9,495 bases of DNA from JAXHUA01 sp034189695 (GTDB lineage Bacteria > Chloroflexota > Dehalococcoidia > E44-bin15). The first letter of the stretch is position 1. Each line of letters begins with the position of its first letter. Positions 1-6,427 of the stretch are shown here, piece after piece. The notes below the pieces were generated by a model. It worked only from the letters and a program-made list of their open reading frames with translations, ran no database searches and was not told the DNA's origin. Where the stretch lies: NCBI GenBank assembly GCA_034189695.1, contig JAXHUA010000155.1, forward strand, positions 1 through 9,495, given 5' to 3'. The position numbers were made by a program, and so were the translations under genes.

Positions 1-285
1 GTAACGTATTGCAGCTTCTCAATACGGGGTGAGCCCTTCGACAGGTACTGGGACGAGGTGGCCGGACGAACGGTCGCCCAGATACAGGCGGAGGAAGGCG
101 AGACCAACCGCCTGTTCCGGGAGATACGGAGGCATGGCCTGGCACGCGAGTTCCCGTTGATTATCGCCACGATGGGAGCCTTCGCGAAAGGGACTGTGAA
201 GATGGAGTCCGGGAAGCTGGTTGACGCTGGCGGAAGCCCCCTGGCTCCCTACGACTTGACGGATGAGATTGAGGCGCGATTATGA
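1..285 (+). CDS. Unrecognised protein, 3' end of a gene cut by the window edge
   Basis: The frame is open from base 1 to the TGA at 283-285 and gives about 94 residues, starting VTYCSFSIRG. A GTG at 58 could in principle start it, but the only purine-rich stretch (GAGG) directly abuts that codon. The residues before it also read as normal coding sequence, so I treat this as the C-terminal part of a longer protein that begins outside the window. The segment is soluble, with a charged helix (EEGETNRLFREIRRHG), a hydrophobic strand (FPLIIATMGAFAKGTV) and an acidic end. There is no signal peptide, membrane segment or cofactor motif that I can name. Its stop overlaps the next gene's start in an ATGA junction, so the two are probably translationally coupled and may act in the same process. 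I do not recognise the family. Confidence 0.7.
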   Translation, partial: VTYCSFSIRGEPFDRYWDEVAGRTVAQIQAEEGETNRLFREIRRHGLAREFPLIIATMGAFAKGTVKMESGKLVDAGGSPLAPYDLTDEIEARL

Positions 286-1262
286 ACCTTGTCTTCTTCG
301 ACATGGAGGGCCCGCTGTCGGTGCAGGACAATGCCTACGAGCTTATGAAGCTCTTCCCACACGGCGGCACGGTCTTTGAGGTAGTCAGCCGGTACGACGA
401 CCTCCTTGCGCTGGAGGGCAGAGAAGGATACGAGCCTGGCGATACTCTCGCCCTCATCGTCCCCTTCCTGGTGTATCACGGCATCAAAGAGGAGGACATC
501 GAGAGGCTCGCCGACAGGGCCGCCATCGTCAACGGAGCAGGCGAGCTCATCCAGGCCCTCACCGACTGGCACGTCTTCTGCATCAGCACCAGCTACGAAC
601 AGTACGCCAGGCGTATCGCTCAACGGGTGGGCATCGACTGGGACAACCTCGCATGCACCACGTTCGCCGTCAGCCGTTACCAGCAGATGGCGAGGCAGGA
701 CGACTTCGCCATGATACGAGACGCTGAACACGAAATCATCGAGATGAAGGCAGGCGACGACGAAGGCATGAAGAAACGCCTTGACCGTTTCTTCTGGGTT
801 GACCTGCCCGGGACAAGCCTGGGAAGAGCGCTACAGGAGGTCAAACCCACCGGAGGGCGAAGAAAGACCTCAGCCCTCCGAGGCTTCGCCGAGACGCTCG
901 GTGCGTCCCTCGAACAGGTGGTCGCCATCGGCGACAGCATCACCGATGCCAGAATGCTCGAGGCCGTTGACGGGGCGGGAGGCATGGCTGTAGCGTTCAA
1001 TGGAAACGAGTACTGCCTGCCGTATGCTACAATAGGCCTCGCTTCAACCAGCATTGCCGATCTCGAACCCGTTCTCGCCGTCTGGAGGAAGGGCGGTCGG
1101 GACGCCGTGAAGGAACTGGTGCGGAGCAAGGAGAAGACGGCAGGCCAGGGGGACAGATGCAACTTCCACTGGCTCGCGGGCAGGAGAGACCTCGATGAAC
1201 CGCTCACCATTCACAAGAGGACGCGCCGCATCGTCCGGGCGGAAGCGGGCCTGTTGGGCTAG
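282..1262 (+). CDS. HAD-superfamily phosphatase-like protein, COG4030/EhaR-like
   Basis: This 326-residue soluble protein has the haloacid dehalogenase core. Motif I is FFDMEGP at residues 5-11 (nucleophile Asp7, with Glu9 where most phosphatases have a second Asp). Motif II is Ser102/Thr103 in CISTSYEQY, the motif III lysine is Lys188 or Lys195, and motif IV is GDSITD at 217-222. The long insert between motifs I and II (residues 12-95, with SRYDDLLALEGREGYEPGD) resembles, from memory, the archaeal family annotated as energy-converting hydrogenase subunit R. No hydrogenase genes are present here, so that name should not be taken as function. A D-x-E motif I also occurs in ThrH phosphoserine phosphatase, so activity is plausible. 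The substrate is unknown. The ATG overlaps the upstream stop by 4 bp, and the kinase gene follows after 12 bp, which suggests one transcript. Confidence 0.8.
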   Translation: MNLVFFDMEGPLSVQDNAYELMKLFPHGGTVFEVVSRYDDLLALEGREGYEPGDTLALIVPFLVYHGIKEEDIERLADRAAIVNGAGELIQALTDWHVFCISTSYEQYARRIAQRVGIDWDNLACTTFAVSRYQQMARQDDFAMIRDAEHEIIEMKAGDDEGMKKRLDRFFWVDLPGTSLGRALQEVKPTGGRRKTSALRGFAETLGASLEQVVAIGDSITDARMLEAVDGAGGMAVAFNGNEYCLPYATIGLASTSIADLEPVLAVWRKGGRDAVKELVRSKEKTAGQGDRCNFHWLAGRRDLDEPLTIHKRTRRIVRAEAGLLG

Positions 1263-1274
1263 GGAGTCCAGGTG

Positions 1275-2219
1275 ATGGCGATCGACGTAGTCGGCTTCGG
1301 GGCCCTCAACATGGACCACCTGTACATGGTGGAGCGCATCCGCATCGATGGCGAATGCCCGGTGCTGGACTATCGCCTCGCGCCAGGTGGGTCCGCGGCG
1401 AACACCATCTACGGCCTGGCCAAGCTCGGTGTGACGACCGGCTTCCTCGGCGCCGTGGGCAACGACAGCCATGCCACGGCATTGCTGGAGGACTTCGAGA
1501 CCGCCGGCGTTGACACCAGCCGGGTCAGGTCAAAGGAGGCGCCTACCGGAGTCACCCTCTGTCTCACCGACGGAACCGGGAACCGGGCCATCTATCTTAT
1601 GCCGGGCGCCAATGCACTGCTCACGACCGAAGACATAGACCGGGACTACCTGCGACAGGCGAAGCTGGTGCACCTGTCGTCATTCGTTGACGACACGCAA
1701 CTGGAGGTGCAGGAGAAGCTCGTCGCCGGCCTGCCGCCCTCGGTAACAGTGGCTTTCGCTCCCGGCTCAATCTACGCGGCCAGAGGGCTCCAGGCCCTCA
1801 GCCCCATCCTCAGGGCAACGGACGTACTGTTTGTGAACCGGCAGGAGATCGAGGAACTGACCAACGAGACTTACCGGAACGGCGCCCGCACGCTCCAGGG
1901 ACTCGGCTGCCGCATTGTGGCCGTGACTCTGGGCAAAGGCAGCGAAGGACGGGTTGGCGCCGCAGTCTGCTACGTGCTGAGCGGCGAGAACGAGTTCGCC
2001 GTCGAGGTCCGCAACGGCGACCGTGTAGCGGGCGATACCGTCGGCGCGGGCGATGCCTTCGCCACCGGCTTCCTCTACGGCCTCATACAGGACCGAGACC
2101 TTGAGACCTGTGGCTACTGGGGTCACCTGGTCGCCCGGTTCTGCGTCTCCCGGCCAGGCGCCAGAGAGGGACTTCCCTCCCTTGCCGAGTTCACCGGCAA
2201 GAATACACTGACCGGGTGA
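1275..2219 (+). CDS. PfkB-family carbohydrate/nucleoside kinase
   Basis: This 314-residue cytoplasmic kinase transfers phosphate from ATP to a sugar or nucleoside hydroxyl. PfkB signature 1 is visible at residues 38-62, starting GGSAANTIYGLAKLG. Signature 2 is DTVGAGDAF at 254-262, with catalytic base Asp260 and the anion-hole GAG. The length is normal for ribokinase or adenosine kinase relatives. I chose the ATG at 1275 because AGGGAG at 1261-1266 lies 8 bp upstream; an adjacent GTG at 1272 is an alternative one codon longer. The Shine-Dalgarno sequence overlaps the stop of the HAD gene. A kinase next to a phosphatase-like protein could act on the same metabolite in opposite directions or in series, but that is inference. 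The sequence alone does not tell me the substrate (ribose, fructose phosphate, adenosine or other). Confidence 0.88.
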   Translation: MAIDVVGFGALNMDHLYMVERIRIDGECPVLDYRLAPGGSAANTIYGLAKLGVTTGFLGAVGNDSHATALLEDFETAGVDTSRVRSKEAPTGVTLCLTDGTGNRAIYLMPGANALLTTEDIDRDYLRQAKLVHLSSFVDDTQLEVQEKLVAGLPPSVTVAFAPGSIYAARGLQALSPILRATDVLFVNRQEIEELTNETYRNGARTLQGLGCRIVAVTLGKGSEGRVGAAVCYVLSGENEFAVEVRNGDRVAGDTVGAGDAFATGFLYGLIQDRDLETCGYWGHLVARFCVSRPGAREGLPSLAEFTGKNTLTG

Positions 2220-2344
2220 CATGGCCCGCCGGCGGACCCGACTTCGCCGACAATCGCACTCCCTGCATTCGGGCCGGATGGGCGGAGTACCATCGTGAGG
2301 GTTCAGCGGCTTGCCTCTGCCGCGGCCACGACAGGGCTTTGACA
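2220..2344. other. Convergent spacer between the PfkB kinase and the zinc permease
   Basis: This 125-bp region lies between two converging genes. It contains a loopless 10-bp palindrome, CCGCCGGCGG, near 2227-2237 and a weak 5-bp stem (GCGGC at 2306-2310 with GCCGC at 2319-2323). Neither is followed by a T-rich tract on either strand, so I cannot call an intrinsic terminator. Transcription from the two sides may end by another mechanism or run into the opposing gene. Confidence 0.4.
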
Positions 2345-3175
2345 CTAGCCAGGAGCTGCCCGTCGCGCCATCCATTCCCGTCGCAGGCGGGACACTCCAA
2401 CCGATGCCGCGAACACGAGCCCGCTGAGCAGTATGATGGTGGCCCCCGATGCAAGGTCCAGCACGTAGGAGAGCCACAGCCCGAGGACCACGAGGACCAC
2501 GCTGAGGACCACCGAGAGCAGCATCATCCTGCTGAGGCTGCTGACGAACTGCCTGCTGATCGCCGCCGGGATCGTGAGCAGCGCGATGAGCAGTATGATC
2601 CCCACAGCCCGTATCAGCACCACAACGGAGAGAGCGATCAGCACCACCAGCACAAAGTATAGCCACCCTGTCGGCACTCCGGAGACCCTGGCGAACTCCT
2701 CGTCAAAGGACAGACTCAGCAGTTCCTTGTACAGAAGCGACACCACGAGGATAATGACGAGAGTCAGTCCCCCCATTACCATCAGCTCCGACGAGGACAC
2801 CGACAGTATGTTGCCGAAGAGATAGCCGAAGAGATGCGGGGCGAACCCCGGGCTCAGCCCGACAAACACCACCCCCAGCGCCATCCCCACCGCCCAGATG
2901 ATCCCAATCGCCGTGTCCTCGGGCAGCCGCGTTTGCTTGCTTATGCCCCCTATGGCCAGAGCCGACGCGATAGTGAACACCATCGCTCCAACCACCGGGT
3001 CAATCCCCACGAGGTATCCCAGGCCGATGCCACCGAAAGCCGAGTGGGATATCCCCCCGCTGATGAAGACCATCCGCCTCACCACCACATAGGTGCCAAT
3101 CACACCACAGGTGATGCTCACCAGCAGGCCCGCCACCAGGGCACGTTGCATGTATGCGTACTGAAGGATCTCCAT
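2345..3175 (-). CDS. znuB: Zinc/manganese ABC transporter permease (ABC-3 family, ZnuB-like)
   Basis: This 276-residue inner-membrane permease forms the channel of a metal-ion importer. It is almost entirely hydrophobic, with about eight membrane segments. It shows ABC-3 family landmarks: VRRMVFISGGISHSAFGG near residues 32-49, the cytoplasmic loop FDEEFARVSGVP (157-168) expected to contact the ATPase, VGIILLIALLTIPAA (191-205) and SGATIILLSG (243-252). The frame extends 15 residues upstream, but the ATG at 3175 fits the family's start (MEILQYAYMQRALVAG) and lies 7 bp after the stop of the ATPase gene. The ribosome site is weak (AGG in the upstream stop region), so translation is probably coupled to the ATPase. 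It is the last gene of the five-gene operon. Zinc rather than manganese is inferred from the Zur-like operator upstream of the operon, not from the permease itself. Confidence 0.92.
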   Translation of the reverse strand: MEILQYAYMQRALVAGLLVSITCGVIGTYVVVRRMVFISGGISHSAFGGIGLGYLVGIDPVVGAMVFTIASALAIGGISKQTRLPEDTAIGIIWAVGMALGVVFVGLSPGFAPHLFGYLFGNILSVSSSELMVMGGLTLVIILVVSLLYKELLSLSFDEEFARVSGVPTGWLYFVLVVLIALSVVVLIRAVGIILLIALLTIPAAISRQFVSSLSRMMLLSVVLSVVLVVLGLWLSYVLDLASGATIILLSGLVFAASVGVSRLRREWMARRAAPG

Positions 3176-3182
3176 AGCCGGC

Positions 3183-3941
3183 CTAAGTATGCTCCCGCAG
3201 GACCCGGTGCGGTACCCCATGCGCGATGAGTTCGATTGGACACTGGTATGCCGCCTCGAGGTCCTCGCGGGATATCTCCTTCGAGTGGTGGTAGAACAGC
3301 TTCCGGCTGAGGCAGCCGACGGTATCGACGTATACGGAGACAGCGCTCAGATCGTGCGTCACCAGCACTATCGCCATCCTCTGCTTCAGTCTGTTCAGCA
3401 GTTCGTAGAACTCCTCCATCATCGGGGCGTCGACGCTTGCCGTCGGCTCATCCAGCAGCAGCAGCCTGGGGTCGGAGACGAGCGCGCGAGCTATGAACAC
3501 GCGCTGCTGCTGTCCTCCCGACAGTCTCCCTATCTGCCTGTCTTTGAACCGCTGCATCTCCACCGTTTCCAGGGCATTCCACGCTGCCGCCTTGTCCTCG
3601 GCGCTGAACCGGCGCAGGCGACCCACCCGACCCAGGCGACCCATGAGCACCACGTCCCACACGCTGGCCGGAAAGTCCCGGTCGAACAGGCTGTCCTGAG
3701 GAACATACCCCACGCGCCGGCGTCCCTTCTCCGGTGTTGTGCCCAGTACGGTGACCCTGCCCCGGCTGGGCCGCACCAGGCCCAGCATGACCTTGAACAT
3801 CGTGGTCTTCCCACCCCCGTTTGGCCCGATGATGCCAATGAAGTCGTGCTGGTCAACCGACAGGTTCACCGCCTCGAGGATGGGAGTATGGTCCATCTCG
3901 ACCCAGACATCTTCAAGACGCACCACTTCTTCGCTGGCCAT
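3183..3941 (-). CDS. znuC: Zinc/manganese ABC transporter ATP-binding protein (ZnuC-like)
   Basis: This 252-residue cytoplasmic ATPase powers the metal importer. All nucleotide-binding elements are intact: Walker A GPNGGGKT (39-46), Q-loop Gln82 in VPQDSLFD, signature LSGGQ (140-144), Walker B LLLLDEP with Asp164 and catalytic Glu165, and switch His196 in VTHDLS. The VGYVPQ...FPASVWDVVLMGR segment is typical of the zinc/manganese (MntB/ZnuC/SitB) subfamily. I chose the ATG at 3941 because GAGGTG lies 8 bp upstream. A TTG two codons earlier (3947) would sit only 2 bp from that site. It begins 38 bp after the binding-protein gene and ends 7 bp before the permease gene, so all three are very likely on one transcript. 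Confidence 0.94.
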   Translation of the reverse strand: MASEEVVRLEDVWVEMDHTPILEAVNLSVDQHDFIGIIGPNGGGKTTMFKVMLGLVRPSRGRVTVLGTTPEKGRRRVGYVPQDSLFDRDFPASVWDVVLMGRLGRVGRLRRFSAEDKAAAWNALETVEMQRFKDRQIGRLSGGQQQRVFIARALVSDPRLLLLDEPTASVDAPMMEEFYELLNRLKQRMAIVLVTHDLSAVSVYVDTVGCLSRKLFYHHSKEISREDLEAAYQCPIELIAHGVPHRVLREHT

Positions 3942-3979
3942 CTTCAATGCACCTCGACCTTCCTCGCTTCTCCCGGGAC

Positions 3980-4852
3980 CTAGTCCTCGAACTCCACCGC
4001 CAGAGCCGCCACAATCCGCGCCATGTTGGCGATGTAGTTCTCCGGCAGCGGGTCCATCATCGCGATCTGGCCACCTATCTCAGCGGCAATTGTCTCGCAT
4101 TCGTCCGTGGCGAACTGCGGCGCCACGAAGACGTATTCAAGGTCGTATTGCAGCGACTTGTCGATGCAGTCCTGTATGACCCGTGGAGTCGGCTCCTTGC
4201 CGCCGTGCTCCACCGCAAGCTGTGTCAGGTCGTATTCGCTGGCGAAGTAGCCAAAGGCGGGATGATAGATGAGGAAATAGCGGTTGGCGAAGCCCTTGAA
4301 CGTACAGCGGATGTAGCTGTCGAGAACACCGAGTTCAGTCAGGTAGTCGTCCCGGTGCTCTCGATAGAGGCTGGCGTTGGCCGGGTCAATTTCGATGAGC
4401 CCGTCGCAAATGCTCTCTACCATGACCTGAGCGTTGACCGGCGAGTTCCAGATGTGCGGGTCGGCTTCCATCACGTCGATCCCCTGCGAGCAGTCGACCA
4501 CCAGCATCTCCGGGTTGGTTTCCACAAGGTCGGCCATCCACATTGTCTCGAACTCCACCCCCGACCCCACCTTGAAGTAGATGCTGGCACGGCTGACCGC
4601 CGCCATCTGACTGGGCGTGGGTTCATACGTATGTGGGCTTGACCCGGGCGGCACCATGACCGTCACTTCCGCCCTGTCCCCAGCGACATGCGACACGAAA
4701 TCACCCACCGGTGGTATTGTCACGATGACGCCGACCCCATCAGTCTCCGGACGTGCCGTATCGCATGAGGTCACGAATGCGCCCAGCACGAGTGCCAGCA
4801 GACCCAATGAGACGAACCCTGCTCTCCTCAACACCCTTACTCCCTCACTCAT
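3980..4852 (-). CDS. znuA: Zinc/manganese ABC transporter substrate-binding lipoprotein (ZnuA-like)
   Basis: This 290-residue lipoprotein captures the metal outside the membrane and hands it to the permease. The N-terminus has an RR-containing basic start, a hydrophobic stretch (residues 12-27) and a lipobox VTSC with lipidated Cys30. Probable metal ligands follow the cluster A-I pattern: His74 in SSPHTYEP, His133 in ADPHIWNSP, His197 in YHPAFGYF and Asp267 in MMDPLPENY. The conserved GGKEPTPR segment is at 217-224. It lacks the His-rich loop many ZnuA proteins carry, so metal specificity cannot be read from that feature. The frame is open to 4894, but the ATG at 4852 gives a normal signal peptide and has AAGGGG about 9 bp upstream. 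The longer start would overlap lgt by 14 bp. It lies 28 bp after lgt, the enzyme its maturation needs. Confidence 0.92.
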   Translation of the reverse strand: MSEGVRVLRRAGFVSLGLLALVLGAFVTSCDTARPETDGVGVIVTIPPVGDFVSHVAGDRAEVTVMVPPGSSPHTYEPTPSQMAAVSRASIYFKVGSGVEFETMWMADLVETNPEMLVVDCSQGIDVMEADPHIWNSPVNAQVMVESICDGLIEIDPANASLYREHRDDYLTELGVLDSYIRCTFKGFANRYFLIYHPAFGYFASEYDLTQLAVEHGGKEPTPRVIQDCIDKSLQYDLEYVFVAPQFATDECETIAAEIGGQIAMMDPLPENYIANMARIVAALAVEFED

Positions 4853-4880
4853 CCACACCATCCCCTTCGCCGTGGGCCGC

Positions 4881-5762
4881 TCAGGTCCCTCCATCGCCAG
4901 GCAACGCCCGGGAGGTACTGCCGTTCGCCACCTCCTCCGTCGAGGAAGGCCCGCCCACAGATGTCTCGTCCGGCTCTTCCGGCTTGCCGGTCCACCGCGT
5001 CTTCCACACGAGCAACGGGACGGTGATTACTAGTATGGCAAGCGCTATGATCTGGCCTTCGTGGACCCCGGCGAAGATGGCATGTGTGTCGCCCCGCAGG
5101 AATCGAATGCCGAAGGCACCGGCGGAGTACAGGGCGAGGTACACGCCGAACAGCGAGCCTTTCGGCCGCAGATGGCCCCGGAACACCCAGAAGAGAAGCG
5201 CGAAAACGGCCAGGTCCCAAAGGAGCTCGTACACCATCGTCGGGTGAACAGCGATACCCAGCGGTGCGAAGGAGTCGGGGTTCGAATACACAAAGGCCCA
5301 CGGTAGTGAGGTCGCCCTCCCGTAGCAACACCCGTTCAGGGTGCAGCCGACCCTGCCCACGGCCTGGGCCAGGATGACCCCCGGCGCGGCCACGTCGGCC
5401 AGCGGCCCGAAGGGCACGCGCCGCACCCGGCAGTATATCCACGTGCCCAACATGGCTCCGAGGATCGCTCCGTATACCGTCATGCCTTCCACACCGAGGA
5501 TCGCCCGCGGATTCGACGCGTAGAGATCGAGCCGGTCAATGACGTGTATCAGCCTGGATACGATCACGGCGGCGATGATGGCCCACGGAGCCGCCCCCAG
5601 GACGAACTCACCCGATAGCCCGACCGTCTTGCTTGCCCGCCACACCCACACAATGATTACCAGGACGGCAAGCACGACCATGATCCCATACCACCTTATG
5701 TCGAAGGTGCCGACAGTGAAGGCAATGGGGTCAACGCCTACTGCAATCGACATCGCTCTCAT
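4881..5762 (-). CDS. lgt: Prolipoprotein diacylglyceryl transferase (Lgt)
   Basis: Lgt transfers diacylglycerol from phosphatidylglycerol to the lipobox cysteine of prolipoproteins in the cytoplasmic membrane. This 293-residue protein has about seven hydrophobic segments and the family landmarks IRWYGIM (22-28, with the conserved Tyr25), the Lgt signature GRVGCTLNGCCYGR (136-149), HPTMVYEL (173-180) and RFLRGD (220-225). The signature carries Cys where E. coli has Asn146 and Glu151, a variant I know from other phyla. The region matching E. coli His103 reads VEGMTVYG, with Tyr in place of His. A hydrophilic tail of about 34 residues (260-293) follows the last membrane segment and has no recognised domain. 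The ATG at 5762 is preceded by GGGTGA 6 bp upstream; TTG at 5768 and ATG at 5753 are alternatives. It sits between the regulator and the zinc-binding lipoprotein gene, 67 bp after the former. Confidence 0.94.
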   Translation of the reverse strand: MRAMSIAVGVDPIAFTVGTFDIRWYGIMVVLAVLVIIVWVWRASKTVGLSGEFVLGAAPWAIIAAVIVSRLIHVIDRLDLYASNPRAILGVEGMTVYGAILGAMLGTWIYCRVRRVPFGPLADVAAPGVILAQAVGRVGCTLNGCCYGRATSLPWAFVYSNPDSFAPLGIAVHPTMVYELLWDLAVFALLFWVFRGHLRPKGSLFGVYLALYSAGAFGIRFLRGDTHAIFAGVHEGQIIALAILVITVPLLVWKTRWTGKPEEPDETSVGGPSSTEEVANGSTSRALPGDGGT

Positions 5763-5793
5763 GAGCAATCACCCAACCGCATGACCTGTCTCC

Positions 5794-5829
5794 CTTCTCG
5801 CACACCAAGGCCCCCCCCACAACGAGAAG
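5794..5829. repeat. Inverted repeat flanking a C8 homopolymer in the regulator-lgt spacer
   Basis: CTTCTCG at 5794-5800 and CGAGAAG at 5823-5829 are perfect 7-bp inverted arms separated by 22 bp containing eight consecutive C residues (5811-5818), which are G in the transcript. The arms begin directly after the stop of the Fur-family gene. On the transcript no T-rich tract follows, so it does not look like an intrinsic terminator. It may be an mRNA stem-loop affecting stability or relative expression of lgt and the transporter, or chance. Confidence 0.45.
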
Positions 5830-6267
5830 TCAGGAGGCCCAGTATGTGACCTTCTCCTGGCAGCTCGGGCAGCGCCCGACGAACTCCAGGAGGTGGCCTT
5901 CGATACTGAACCCCGTCTCCCGACACAGCTTCTTCTCCAGTTCCTCGAGCTGGCAACCGGTGAAATCGACAACCCGGCCGCACGTAGAGCATATAAGGTG
6001 GTGATGATGTTCGTCCGGTCTTCTCAGCAAGTAGCTGCGCCGCCGGTCATCGGGATGCACTTCACAGATGAGCCCCATCTCAGCCAGGATATCGAGGGTG
6101 CGGTAGACAGTCACCAGCCCGACGCCCGGGTGCTCCTCGCACACCCTCTTGTGGATATCCCCAGGCGTGAGATGCCCGTCGCAGTCAGCGATAACCTGAA
6201 GTACGGCGCGCCTCTGCGGCGTGACTTTGTATCCTCTTTGCCTGAACGCGGCCAGAACCCTTTGCAC
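5830..6267 (-). CDS. zur: Fur-family metalloregulator, probably zinc-responsive Zur
   Basis: This cytoplasmic dimeric repressor of about 145 residues uses bound metal to grip its operator. The N-terminal winged helix includes VTPQRRAVLQVIA (residues 15-27) and the recognition helix GLVTVYRTLDIL (50-61). The dimerisation half has the metal motif DEHHHH (85-90) and two Cys pairs, CSTC (93-96) and CPSC (133-136), which form the structural zinc site. I prefer the GTG at 6267 because AGAGGTGA is centred about 8 bp upstream. A GTG at 6276 adds three residues but has no usable ribosome site. The family alone does not separate Fur, Zur and PerR. Zur is inferred from the operator at 6288-6302, which matches the actinobacterial Zur box, and from the downstream zinc-type transporter. 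It is the first gene of the operon and should repress itself. Confidence 0.85.
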   Translation of the reverse strand: MQRVLAAFRQRGYKVTPQRRAVLQVIADCDGHLTPGDIHKRVCEEHPGVGLVTVYRTLDILAEMGLICEVHPDDRRRSYLLRRPDEHHHHLICSTCGRVVDFTGCQLEELEKKLCRETGFSIEGHLLEFVGRCPSCQEKVTYWAS

Positions 6268-6287
6268 CCGGCTCACCTCTCAGTAAG

Positions 6288-6302
6288 TGAAAATGGTTTT
6301 CA
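6288..6302. promoter_or_regulatory. Zur-box-like operator
   Basis: TGAAAATGGTTTTCA is a 6-3-6 perfect inverted repeat (TGAAAA / TTTTCA). From memory, the Zur/FurB operator of Streptomyces and Mycobacterium has the core TGAAAATGATTTTCA, so this site differs at one central base. It begins right at the predicted transcription start (about 6302) of the regulator gene, between the -10 box and the start codon. Bound protein there would block initiation. It is AT-rich in an otherwise GC-rich neighbourhood, and I saw no second copy elsewhere in the window. Confidence 0.8.
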
Positions 6303-6308
6303 TCTGGC

Positions 6309-6337
6309 ACTCTATCAGAAGACGAACGCTGCGTCAA
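6309..6337 (-). promoter_or_regulatory. Sigma-70-type promoter of the zur-lgt-znuACB operon
   Basis: On the minus strand, -35 TTGACG (6332-6337, five of six consensus bases) is followed by a 17-bp spacer and -10 TAGAGT (6309-6314, four of six). The expected start is near 6302, at the first base of the Zur-box-like palindrome, giving a leader of about 35 bases before the GTG at 6267. It lies downstream of the clpP terminator, so the operon has its own start. Confidence 0.72.
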
Positions 6338-6364
6338 TACTGTGGAGCCTGGCCAGTCGGGCGG

Positions 6365-6400
6365 CAAAAGAATGGCGCCGCGGCTCAGCGTCGCGGCGCC
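6365..6400 (-). terminator. Intrinsic terminator of tig-clpP
   Basis: A perfect 9-bp GC-rich stem (GGCGCCGCG at 6374-6382 with CGCGGCGCC at 6392-6400) encloses a 9-base loop. On the minus strand it is followed by ATTCTTTT, a T-rich run. It lies 27 bp past the clpP stop and just before the zur promoter. The opposite strand has no matching T-tract, so it acts on leftward transcription. Confidence 0.85.
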
Positions 6401-6427
6401 TCGATTCAACCTATCACGCTGCCTGCT

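Noticed and set aside
2306..2323. Possible terminator hairpin in the convergent spacer (GCGGC / GCCGC)
   Set aside because: Only 5 bp of stem, with no T-tract on either strand.
2480..2520. Apparent short direct repeats (gaggaccac) in the permease gene
   Set aside because: They encode a Val/Leu-rich membrane helix, and the similarity reflects biased codon use rather than a repeat element.
1767..2666. 299-residue open frame on the minus strand across the end of the PfkB gene, the spacer and the end of the permease gene
   Set aside because: It overlaps two well-supported genes in other frames. Its product is low-complexity, rich in Arg/Gly/His/Cys, with no family motif, as expected of a shadow frame in GC-rich DNA.
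3189..3983. 264-residue + strand frame opposite the zinc ATPase
   Set aside because: It is antisense to an ATPase with all nucleotide-binding motifs intact, and the frame itself has no recognisable domain.
5811..5818. C8 homopolymer as a phase-variation switch
   Set aside because: It lies between genes and is not in the promoter of the operon, so slippage would not switch a reading frame or the -35/-10 spacing.
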